In this document: piece after piece, positions 1-9,928 of the stretch | How positions within the stretch are numbered: the first letter of the stretch is position 1 | Layout: every line of letters begins with the position of its first letter | DNA from: Purpureocillium takamizusanense | Taxonomy: Eukaryota > Ascomycota > Sordariomycetes > Hypocreales > Ophiocordycipitaceae | Direction: 5' to 3' | DNA: 64,000 nt | Assembly: GCF_022605165.1 (NCBI RefSeq) | Contig: NC_063068.1 | Location: 3,410,001-3,474,000 of the forward strand | Notes under the pieces: model-generated | What the model saw: the letters and a program-made list of their open reading frames with translations, nothing else | Told to the model about the DNA's origin: nothing | Databases searched by the model: none | Position numbers and translations under genes: made by a program

Positions 1-329
1 AGCTAAGGGTTAGAGAATAGGGTCGTTAATATAATCGAGGTAGCGCCGATATATATATAGAAGGCGCTTTAAGGGATAAGTTATAGGTCTCTAGCCTTAC
101 GGTCTTTTTAGGTCTCCCGATCTTAGTCCCTATAAGAGAGTATATCGGGTATTATAGCTAGCCTACCTAGCCTATATTTTAAAGAGAAGTTAAACCTCGA
201 GAGTAACTTTACTTAGCGCGCTTACCGCTCTAATAGGCGCTAATAAGTTATAAAATATTCTAGGTTCTTATAGTCTATAAGTACCGTAAAGCTCTTATAG
301 CTATAAAGCTCCGCTAATTATTATTTTAG

Positions 330-1480
330 GTAGTGGATAATCGTTAGTATCTCCTTATCGTAAATAAGGTAGTTCTGCTTAGTAAGGGATAGCTTTTATA
401 AGTAAAAGGCTATTAGCTTCCGTTAGCTATTTATATCCTATAAGAGCGTTCCCCTTAGGGCGGTCCCGCTATAGTCCGCTTTTAAGAAGGTAAGTAAGTC
501 GGGGTCTTATTATAAGAGGATCGGGGCTTTCGTAAAGAGTTCCTTAAGGGCTTCGAACGCTACTTAATACTCCCGCTCCTATACGAATAGAACTTACTTC
601 CCCGTTAGAGCTATAAGTAGCGCCGCTATATCCGAGAACTTAAGTATAAAGACCCGATAGTAGTTAACGAACTTAAGGAAGCTCTATACCCCTTTTTACG
701 TTATTAGGGCTAGCTATTTAACGACCGCTTTTATCTTTATAGGGTTTACTTTAATGCCCTTACTTACGTAGATAATGAAACTTAAGTATTTAATAGTTTT
801 AACCCCGAATTAATATTTATTTAGGTCGAGATATAGGCTATAGTCTTAAAGCCGCTCGAGTACTTACTATACCTTTACGTAATATTCCTCGAGGGTATTA
901 CTTATATAGATAAGGATATTATCTATATAGGCAAAGTAAAAGTCGTCTAGGAAGTCCTATAGTACGCTATTAATATAGCGTTAAAAGGTAGCTAAGGCGC
1001 CGCTAAGGCTAAATAAAGTAACTATCTACTTAAAGAGACTATACTTTATATAGAAGGCGGTCTTCTACTCCTCTCCTATTACTACCCGTACCTTATAGAA
1101 TGCCTATACTATATTAAGCTTAGTAAACTAATAGGCGCCCGCTAGGTTATAAAGGGTATTATTAATAAGGGGGATAAAGTAGTAGTCTACCTTTATAATA
1201 GTATTAAAGGCGTAATAGTTATAATAGAAATAGAGCCCGCCCCCTAGCTTCTGTATAAAGAGGATAGGCGCCGCCGCCTCCGAGCTATTAGCTTTAATAA
1301 ACCCCTTATCGAGAAGGTCGTTAAGGGTCTTCCGTAATATTAATACCTCCTCGCGCGATATACTATAAAGCGCTCTATAGGGTATAGGTAGGTCCTAGCC
1401 GTCTAGGCCCGTCTTAAGGGGGATTTAATAGTTTATACTAGGCTTATAGGGGTTAAGCTTATTTACCTCTTATTTCTTAA
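330..1480 (-). pseudogene. Decayed reverse transcriptase and RNase H of relic A
   Basis: The minus strand shows the reverse-transcriptase active-site block as YIDNILIY at 918-929 and onward; the expected YxDD has become YIDN through one TpG to TpA change. About 80 bases earlier in the frame is a block reading GALATF-stop-RYIN, matching the conserved GAPATFQRYIN region of Gypsy polymerases. Further along (about 580-430) is a stretch resembling the start of Gypsy RNase H (FEALKELFTKAPIL), and at about 430-340 one resembling its end (IAFYL-stop-KLS). Stops are TAA or TAG where Gln or Trp is expected. Confidence 0.82.
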
Positions 1481-2310
1481 AGAGTAAAAATAGGTCGTAA
1501 AAATACGGTAGGATAACTACTTAAAGTTCCTCTCTTAACTTAAGCTACTTAAGCGTAAGCGCTTTCTCGATATCTCTTATATTAACGGCGAAGATAGCTA
1601 CCTTAGTTACGTCGCTACCCTTTCGCTTTTTAATCCGTTATATATACCTTATAAATATTAATGCTATAACGTAATAAGCGTCTTCTATATCCCTTAAGAG
1701 CGGGCTATTAAGGGGCGGCCCTTAGTAGTGCTATACTTATATCTATAATAGGCTATATTAAAGCCTGCCTTTATATAGGACCGAGTAAGACTTTATATAT
1801 TATATCTAAGGCTTCCCTAAGATAAAGGGGAACTCTAGTTAGGGCATTATATAAGCGTAAATAGGCTATGGGTAGCCCTTTATATCCGCGACTAGCTATA
1901 CTAGCCCTTTAATAGCTACCCTATCTATAATGCCCGATATACCCCTTACCTTATAGGAGGGGATCTTTTTTATTAAGACCTTAAGGTCTTAAGCTACTTC
2001 CTCGTCTATAGTTATATAATACTTATATCCCTTATCGATAAGTATAGAACGAAGAGGACTCTTATTAATCGATATTATTACTACCGATAGGGTCGTCTCT
2101 AAGCGTCCCCTAAGCTCTATTTTCTTTACTTATATTACTAGGGGCCCTAGAATATGGCTTCGCTTTAAGGTAGCGCTTTTCCCTATATAGGCGCCGCTTT
2201 TTCGCTTTTACTCTCTTTATCGCCCTCGCTTTTAAGCTTAGGCTTAATAAAGACTATATAGTATAGCCTAATTAAGTTTAACGTTACGGGCTGCCTTATT
2301 AAGGCATAGG

Positions 2311-2356
2311 GGTAGCGCGCTATTAAGTAGCCGCTCCCTCTATAGCGGAGGTATAG
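2311..2356 (-). pseudogene. Gag CCHC zinc knuckle with all four ligands mutated to Tyr
   Basis: The minus-strand frame reads Y-x2-Y-x4-Y-x4-Y with the spacing of a retroviral CCHC knuckle (C-x2-C-x4-H-x4-C). Each Cys (TGC or TGT) and the His (CAC) is one RIP transition away from the observed TAC or TAT. The position, upstream of the polymerase in the same orientation, is where gag should be. The spacing match is seen directly; the ancestral residues are inferred. Confidence 0.75.
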
Positions 2357-3237
2357 CCCTTTACTCTTCCTTTTTTCCCTCTTATTTTCGGTAGCTTACT
2401 TAGCTCGATAGGACTTATTGCCCTTTTTAGTCGAGTCCCTTTAGGGGCCCCCTTTATTTAGGCTAGTCCCGCGCTTCTTAGGGCGGGTAGCTAATATTAT
2501 AATATCGCCCTAATAGTTAACGGTTAGGACCGCTATAGGGGAGTCTATTTAGTCCGCTCTTAAGTAAGTAAGCTAGCGTTTATATTAGGCCCGGCCCTTC
2601 TTTTATAGCTCTTTAAAGCGTAAGGTCCTCTTAAAGTTCTAAGCGATTTCTTAGAGGCGCTAGGTATATTCGTAAAAGGCGACTAGTATCTATACTATAA
2701 TAAGCTATTCCTTTAAGGCGTCGGATATAGCATTCTATAGCGCCGAGATTTAGGTATCTTCTATTTAGGCGGACCCGCCTATATTTATAAGGGTACTCTT
2801 AAAGTTAGAGAAGAAGGTACTAAAAGGCTGCCTATCTCTCTAGCGTAGGCCCTATAGCTTATCGAGCGCTCCTTCCTTTACCCGCTCGCTACTAAAGAGG
2901 CATTCGATATAGTTAAAGAAGGCCTATAGTTCCTTATTGCCCCTAGGTCCTCCTTAGGTCTAAAATCCCTCTATATAAGGCTATAGTCGGATAGGTAGCG
3001 TATTAAGGAGCTAGTATTAAATAGCTTTACTTTCCCCGTTAAGGCCTTCTACTTTGTTAGTCTTATATTTACTCTTTAGTCGGTATAGGAAGAAGTAAAA
3101 GTATTCTATCTTACTATCTTACGTTAGCTATTCGAGCGGCTTTTACTTCTTAGGCTTAAGCGCCGCTCTATTAAGGGCTATTAGGTTAAGCATAGATTAT
3201 AGCTACGCCCTTAGATATTTAAGTTCCGCTTATTAAA

Positions 3238-3415
3238 GCGCTTATTATTATGCTAGCTATTATGCCTACTATTACGCCTATTATAGCGCCTGCTATTGCG
3301 CCTATTATTGCGCTTATTGTTCTGCCTGCTATTGCGCCTACTATTGCGCTTATTATTGCGCCTATTATTACGCCTATTATTGCGCTTATTATTACGCCCG
3401 CTATTCTATCGAGAG
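3238..3415 (-). repeat. 12-base tandem repeat, decayed Ala-Gln-Gln-Gln tract
   Basis: About 14 imperfect 12-base units. Read on the minus strand in one frame, each unit is GCG (Ala) followed by three codons drawn from CAA, CAG, TAA and TAG. RIP turns CAA and CAG into stops, so the ancestor was most likely an (A-Q-Q-Q)n tract in the N-terminal part of gag of relic A. The plus strand across it is open for 90 codons beginning at 3,250, but that frame is an antisense by-product of the repeat (Ile/Ala/Pro-rich) and not a gene. Confidence 0.72.
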
Positions 3416-3420
3416 CCTAT

Positions 3421-5686
3421 AGGCTACCGCCGGGTCTATCTTTATTACTTAGTTTACTATCGTTAATAGTATATATTATAATAGGGCCGGCGCTATATAG
3501 TAGGAGCCGGTCGGGTTATTAATATTTAACGTACTATAAAGGAAGGAAATTAGGGTTATATACTAGGCAGCCCCTATACGCGCGGCGCCCGCTACGTATA
3601 GCCCTATATAACTAGCTGCGGGCCTAGGTTAGCGTAGGGTCCTAGCTATACGTAGCGTTATTACGCCTAGGGCCGCGCCCCGGGCTCTTATTAGGCTAAG
3701 CCCCTTATAATTACGCGATTAAGAAAGTTATTAGCGACTAAATAGCGAAATAAGAGCGAAAGGAGTACTTACCGTAAAAGTAAAGAGAGGGGGATATTAG
3801 CGTAAGATAAATACCTAGCGTAATATAATAAGTTTCTTATATTTCGCTATTACTTCGATAATAGACTTCTTAGTACTTATTAGACTATACTTAAAATGAT
3901 AGCTTTTTTTAATGCTATTAAAAGAGATAGTAAGCTAGTATACCTTATAGGCGAGGCGCTAGTAAACTTCTAGCGAAAAAACGAAGTCTTTAAAGTCCTT
4001 AATATAAGTCTCGGCAATACTTTAGACTTAAGCGCGGATAATATTATAGTTATTACGATTTCCCTTATAGAGGGTAGTAACTTATTAAGCGTTAATAATT
4101 AAGTAGCGAAAAGCTAGTAAAAGCTAGATAAGTCCGAAAAGACTTATTAAAATATAAAAATTATTCTATAAGCTAAAAGAATATTACTAATAGCGATAAA
4201 TATTAGCGGCGACCTAAATATAATTAGGATACTTAAAGAGATCGGGGGTAATTCGCTATTTTTTAAAATACCTATTATAGGTATAAAAATAATATATATA
4301 CTATTCTTTAATAGAGATAATAAGAGTCTCTTAAGACTTTAAGGTAAGGCAGTAGTAATAGAGAGTACTATAGGCTAAAGGATAAGGGCGATAGGGATAA
4401 AGAGGTACTAAATCGTTAGCGAGAATCTCGCTAATAGGGCCGCGCTCCTTTAAGCCGGTATGACTTTCTCTACTATCTATAAAGGCCGCTCGTAAATCGG
4501 AAATCTATACTATATAATTAGTATAGTTAGGGTCCTTTAAATTATTAATAAAGTTATCGGAAGCGCTTTACTCTTAAGTTAAGGGTACGGAACTAAAAAG
4601 TAACGATTAAATAGAGGAAAACGTTAAGGGATTCTTAACGGAAGGCTAAATAAAAGGGGCCTAAGATAAAAGCGATAAAGAACTTAAGGTAAAGGAACGA
4701 ATATTAGGGCCTTAAGACGATACCGACGAGGGAGCGAAAGAAGGGTAATTAATCGCTACGTTAAGGGCACTAATAGATAGGGTAGGAGTTATATTAGTCA
4801 GAATAGCGCGAAAGCGATTTATTACCGACTCGCTCGAAAGAGGTAGGCAACGATAAGCTTAAGTAAGATAACGTAAAATAGCATTAAAAATATCGTTATT
4901 ATTATTATTTAACGTAAATAATACTATAGAGCTATAGAGTAAAGGGAGGCAAGTTTTAATATCGGCGGTATAGAAAGAAGCTAAGGTAAAAAAACGGCGA
5001 CTTACTATCGACTCGCTATAAGTCTACTCGTTAAATAGGCGACGAGAGGTAAAACGGAATAGGTTAGATACGCCTAATATAGCTAATGCCTTATAAGTCC
5101 TCTCGCTACTTATAGACGACTCGCTATTAAGAGCTAGGCTACCTATATAACGGCGGGTAGAGAATATCGGTATCTATTAGGACGTAAGCTTAAGGCGTAG
5201 GCGACTTATAGGTAAAGTCTCTAGACTAAAGGCACGAAACTAGCTACGATTATAGTAGTAAGGAGTCTTAATAGGAGGTATATTATAAGTAGTCGAAACG
5301 TTAGCGAACTAATAACGAATAGGGATAAGAATACTTACGTAAAGTAAGAGACGAGTATAGGGACGAAGATAATATATAAGAAAAGAAATAACGATAAGTA
5401 AGGAGATAGTAAAAAACGCTATAAAGGTATTAAAAAAGGGAAAAGGAAGCTATTCGTAAGCGAACGGACCGCGTATATAAAAGGTATACTAAATATAATA
5501 GCCTAAGGCTATAGCTATACGTAGGTACGTACCTTAACCTTAAGCATTAAGGCGCTATATATACGTTATAATATTAATGCGCTACCGAAATAATAGCGAG
5601 AAACTATACTTTATAAGCTATTATATCTTTACTATTAATAAGCTTTATAATTACTCCTTACGGTTAAGACGACCGCCTTAAGGGGG
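3421..5686 (+). mobile_element. Unidentified RIP-degraded sequence between the two Gypsy relics
   Basis: No family motif was recognised here. From about 4,590 to 5,460 one plus-strand frame contains only TAA and TAG stops at sites compatible with former CAA/CAG codons, and otherwise reads as a basic, Arg/Lys- and Leu-rich protein, so it was probably coding. It could be the gag of relic B or part of a different element. It ends at a purine run (about 5,679-5,686) that looks like a polypurine tract before the LTR-like segment that follows. Confidence 0.45.
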
Positions 5687-5935
5687 GGGATAGTTATAAG
5701 ATCCCGGGTAGTTAGGACTAATAGCTATATAACTACTAGCTATAAGGAAATATCCCTATATAGCTCGCTTACGTTTCGCTATTTAAGTTCCTTAAGCTTT
5801 AGTTTTAGTCTAGGGCGATAGGCATAGCCTAATGGCTAATATAGCTATTATCTCTCTTACCTAACTAAACTAACCGTATTATTGCCCTTATAAGGGCAAG
5901 CTAGCGCTTATTTAGATAGCGTTTATTAGCGCTAT
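5687..5935 (+). repeat. LTR-like segment, RIP-mutated
   Basis: A G-run (polypurine-tract-like) is followed immediately by a segment with no coding character that contains TATA-like sequence and then gives way to polymerase coding sequence of relic B. The layout fits a 3' LTR or solo LTR inserted in front of relic B. I found no second copy in the window to prove it is an LTR, and its right edge is only where coding sequence starts. Confidence 0.4.
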
Positions 5936-5989
5936 ATTATTTAAGAGGTATAGTAAAAAAAAGGACTATTAAGTAAGTAATATTACTAT

Positions 5990-8900
5990 CTTAGAACTAA
6001 ATACTATTATAGCTACTATAAAGAGCGCTAAGGCTAATAAGCCTAAGGAACTATTAAAAGACTCTAATAAACTCTATAAATTAATAGACGAGAAGCTACT
6101 ATCGTTTTATAAGTATTTAAAGGTAGCTTTCTTTAAGGTAGCTATAAATAAGCTACTATTATACCGACTAAGGTTTAATTACGCTATTAAGCTTATAGAT
6201 AATAAGAGCCTTTTAAAGTATGCATTACTTTATAGTTAGTCCTTATTAAAGCTAAAAGCTATAAGGGTATACCTAGCGGATAACTTAGCGAAAGGCTTTA
6301 TTAAGCTTAGCGGTATATTATATACCGCTCCTATCCTATTCGTTAAGAAGAAAAATAGTATGCTTTAGTTCTATATAGACTATAAAAAGCTTAACGCTAT
6401 TATATAATAGGATTAATACCCCCTCCCGTTAATATAAGAAACTATAATACTATTAATATAGGCTATTATCTTTATTAAGCTAGATATTCGATAGGTATTT
6501 AATTAGATATATATAGATAAGGAGTTAAAGGAACTTACGATATTCTATACTCGCTATAGCTCTTATAAGTATAAAGTATTACCGTTCGGGCTTAATAGAG
6601 GGCCGGCCTTATACTAACGCTATATAAACTATATACTATAGGACCTATTAGACATTATTTATACGGCCTATATAAATAATATCTTAATCTTCTTTACGTC
6701 GTTAGTAAAGTATAAACTATATATATAGTAAGTATTATAGCGACTAATTAACGCTAAGCTTTAGGCTAATATTCGGAAGTATAAGTTTTACGTAAAAAGC
6801 ATTAAGTTCCTAGGATTTATTATATTAATTAATAATATCGCTATAGACCCCGATAAGATTAAGGTTATAATAGAATAGACTATCTTAAAGAAGGTCTATA
6901 ATATCTACTCTTTTATTAGGTTCTATAACTTTTATAGAAGGTTTATTAAAGTATTTAATTAAGTAGCTAAGCTATTATATAACCTTTTAAAAAAGAATAT
7001 AATATTTATATTCGACGCTATATATAAAGAGGCCTTCTAAAAGATTAAATAATTATTAATATCGGCGCTAATATTTAAGCGCTATAACTTAAGACTAAAG
7101 ACCTAGCTCGAGATAGACGCCTTTAATAAAGTAATAATAAAGGTAATATTATAGCTATACGATAATAGATAGTACCCTATTGCCTTTTATTCCTATATTA
7201 TATCGTCCGCTAAAAGTAATTATAATATTTACGATAAAGAAATACTAGCTATTTTCTAGGCGTTTATAAAATAAAAGGGCGAGTTACTTAATATATAATA
7301 GATACCTATTCTAGTATATATAGACTATAAGGCATTAAAATACTTTATAACTAAGAGGACGCTAATTACTAGATAGGCGCGCTAAAGCGATAAGCTAGCC
7401 CTCTTTTACTTTTATATATAATACCGATTTAGCGCTAAGAATGCGGTTATTAACGCCTTAATATAACGTAATGACCTCGATATATAAAAAGAAAGGTAGA
7501 AAGTAAACTGCGAACTTACGCTACTACTCGCTAGCTAGTTAGCCCTAAAACTATAGGCTATAAAGGCAGACTTAAACTAACCGCCTTAAGGCGCTTAGCT
7601 ATTAAAGAAGGTAATAAAAGCTAACGCCCGCTAAGATAGACTATTAAAATAATAGTAGTAAAAAACCGGTATAGATAGGTTCGAGGAAATCGATAGTTAA
7701 CTCCTTAAAGATAGGCGCTTAATAATACTAAACGACGATAATATATATACTTAATTAATCGAAGAAATATATATATAGAAGGCTATAATATACCCTAGCT
7801 ATAATAAGACTTTATTACTACTATATAAGTATTATTAATAGCTTAAGATATATACTAATATAGCTTAATACTTAACTAATTATTATCTATATAGATAGAG
7901 CTATATACTAAAAGATAAGGTACTTAAACTACTAAGGCCGCTATTAATGCCCGTTAGGCCTAAATAGTACTTTACTATAGATTTTATATTACTACTAAAA
8001 GATAAGTATAAGTACGATATAGTATTTATAATAATAAATCGGCTTTTTAAGCGGTCTTATACTATACCTTACTATAAGACAGTAATAGCTAAAGGGGCGG
8101 CCTAGCTATTTATTAAATACGTATTACTATATATAGGGATCCTTAAGACGCTAACCTTTAACTAGGGCCCTTAATTTATCTCTAACTTTTAGAACGAGTT
8201 CTATATAATACTAGGTATATAGATATAGCTATTATTAGTATAGTACCCTTAAATAAACGGATAGATAGAAATTATAAATTAATACCTAACGTAATACCTA
8301 TAACTATTAATAAACTATACTATAGATAACTAGTCTAACTTCTTACTACTATTAAACTTAATATAAGCTAGCTTACTATAGGACTCTATTAGTATATCGC
8401 TATTTAAGGTAGAAACTAAATATAAACTATATATTAACTAAGACTAATATAAACGTACTATAGATTTCAATAATATATATAGTTAATTAATATATAAAGT
8501 AGCTTAAATATTAATCGATAAGATATAGAAAGCCTAAGAGGTAGCCTAGACTAAGATAATAGCTACTTAAGAGAGATAGTATAAGTAGGCTAATAAGAAA
8601 CGCTAAGAACCTAACTTTAGCGTAAAAGACTAAGTCTTTATAGACTATCGTTAATAAAAGTCTAATAGACTTATAAAAAAGCTTAACTTTTTACTAGCTA
8701 GGCTATATAAGATCGTAAGAAAAGCTAGGGGCTTATTTAAGCTAGACTTACTACCTATATTTAAGGTATATAGACGCTTCTACTTATTAAAGCTATAGAA
8801 GGTATATACTAATTTACTACTTAAATAAACTAATAAGGACTAGCCGCTAGAGGTTATTAGCGAAAAGCCCGCTAAAGTAAATAGAATATTAAGTATAGTA

Positions 8901-9180
8901 TTAAACGACGCTAGGGACCTATATTATAAGGTTAGATAGGTAAGAGACCGCGAGTCTAAATAGCGCCTAGCTAATAATTTTAAGGATATACTAGAGCTAT
9001 TATATAACTATTACGAATGGTACCTTAGAGCGCTAGGACTACCGAGATACCTAGAAGACTAGCTATAAGCATAAGTACGCTACGAGGAGCTACTAGATAG
9101 GCTAGACGACGATAAGCCGGCATTAACCGGTATCTTAAGGCCGGCGGTAGTAGAGGGTATTAACGACCCTAAGTAAGGTA
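5990..9180 (+). pseudogene. Decayed pol polyprotein of relic B
   Basis: Reverse transcriptase runs from about 6,150 to 6,710: KLDIR near 6,480, VLPFGLN near 6,580, and YINNILIF at 6,669-6,692 where YxDD is expected (both Asp codons have become AAT). RNase H lies at about 7,080-7,270 (IAFYS and NYNIYDKEILAI). The integrase zinc region is at about 7,745-7,900. The integrase core is at about 7,975-8,290; the first Asp survives in TIDF, the second Asp block reads FN-stop-GP, and a TDR-stop-K block stands at the usual TDGQTE position. About 8,905-9,065 reads like a chromodomain. Stops are RIP-type TAA and TAG. Confidence 0.82.
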
Positions 9181-9245
9181 GAAGAGGCATAGAAGGAAGG
9201 AGGTTATTTTTACGAGAGGGTATATACCGGCGTCTTACGGGGGGG

Positions 9246-9432
9246 TGATATAACGGATCGTATTATATATGTCGGCACGTGCCTACCAACTATACGTAAC
9301 CTATATAGGGTTTTTAACCCGCTGTAGCGCATATAGCGCAGTCTCTTGTTTTTTCCTCCTTAGCTTTAAAGTCCTCGTCAATCTACAGTCTTTGTAGACG
9401 TCTCAATCCTGCGCCAATTGATCGTGCCGTGA
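9246..9432 (+). repeat. Probable 3' LTR of relic B, not RIP-saturated
   Basis: It begins directly after a seven-G run with TGATATAACGG and contains a TATA-like stretch before a T-rich region; a possible end is the TGACA at about 9,428-9,432. CpA and TpG are at normal levels here, unlike the element body. The start is well supported by the polypurine tract. The end is a guess, because no second LTR copy or target-site duplication could be found. Confidence 0.45.
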
Positions 9433-9928
9433 CAGCAAGCATACGCACCAAGTTGGCGACGTGGCTGGCGGACAAGGGGCTAAGCCACAGGAATCCTCCG
9501 GGTGGCTCAGCCCGGGGTCGCACCAAGGGCAGGTCCCGGCTTGACTAACGCATGCGCCACACGTCCAATTGAGGCACCGACGTCGTGACCTCTCAGCTCG
9601 TGATCACGACATCAGCTGTGTCTCGCCTCGTCCCGTGGTCCCCCGTATCCTCGCACAGCCATGGCTCTCATATCGCCGCCGCCCTCTCGTTGACCCAGAC
9701 CTCTTCTTGCGACGTCCGTGATCGTGCCAGGTTCCCATTAACGTCGTCTACGGCAAGCATGCCTTGTAGACTTGTCGTCCTCGGTTGAAAAGCGCCAGAC
9801 GTCTCCTGGGCATCCGTCGGCAAGTGCCCGTCTTGCACAGGCTAGAGCGACCTGCTGGTCACAACAGAGAGCACCCTTCCTCCCACCAGCGAGCAACTCA
9901 CCCTAGATCGTGGGCATCACCACCCAGC
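9433..9928. other. Intergenic / 5' region of the permease gene
   Basis: Ordinary GC-rich sequence between the LTR and the permease start. Open stretches run through it without an ATG in the permease frame. I see no RNA gene or clear promoter element. Confidence 0.5.

Larger units (their letters stand above)
1..3420 (-). mobile_element. Ty3/Gypsy retrotransposon relic A, left end outside the window
   Basis: Read on the minus strand, the order is gag (repeat tract and a zinc-knuckle relic), then reverse transcriptase, then RNase H. That is the order of a Ty3/Gypsy polyprotein. Integrase and the 3' LTR would lie left of base 1. I could not define the 5' LTR; the boundary near 3,420-3,540 is only where recognisable coding sequence ends. 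All frames are broken by RIP-type stops and no intact protein can be made. Confidence 0.8.
1..9245. repeat. RIP-saturated retrotransposon block
   Basis: The sequence is dominated by TA, AG and CG steps while CA and TG are almost missing; none occurs in the first 300 bases. CpG is still common, so methyl-CpG decay is not the cause. This is the signature of repeat-induced point mutation, which in ascomycetes changes CpA to TpA in duplicated DNA. Every recognisable frame is broken by TAA or TAG codons that can be explained as mutated CAA, CAG or TGG. The block ends sharply at about 9,245, where ordinary composition resumes. No intact gene is present in it. Confidence 0.93.
5936..9432 (+). mobile_element. 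Ty3/Gypsy (chromovirus-like) retrotransposon relic B
   Basis: The plus strand carries, in order, the linker before reverse transcriptase, reverse transcriptase, RNase H, an integrase zinc-binding region, an integrase core, a chromodomain-like remnant, a G-run polypurine tract (about 9,238-9,245) and a probable 3' LTR. Polymerase-before-integrase order identifies Ty3/Gypsy and excludes Copia. No matching 5' LTR is visible upstream, so the left part was probably lost or replaced. No intact frame remains. Confidence 0.8.

Noticed and set aside
1..60. TAAGGGTTAG near base 5 as telomeric repeat
   Set aside because: Single occurrence within RIP-biased sequence; no tandem array.
3250..3522. 90-codon Ile/Ala/Pro-rich frame with an ATG on the plus strand
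   Set aside because: It is the antisense of the 12-base repeat in the decayed gag of relic A; the composition is purely repeat-driven.
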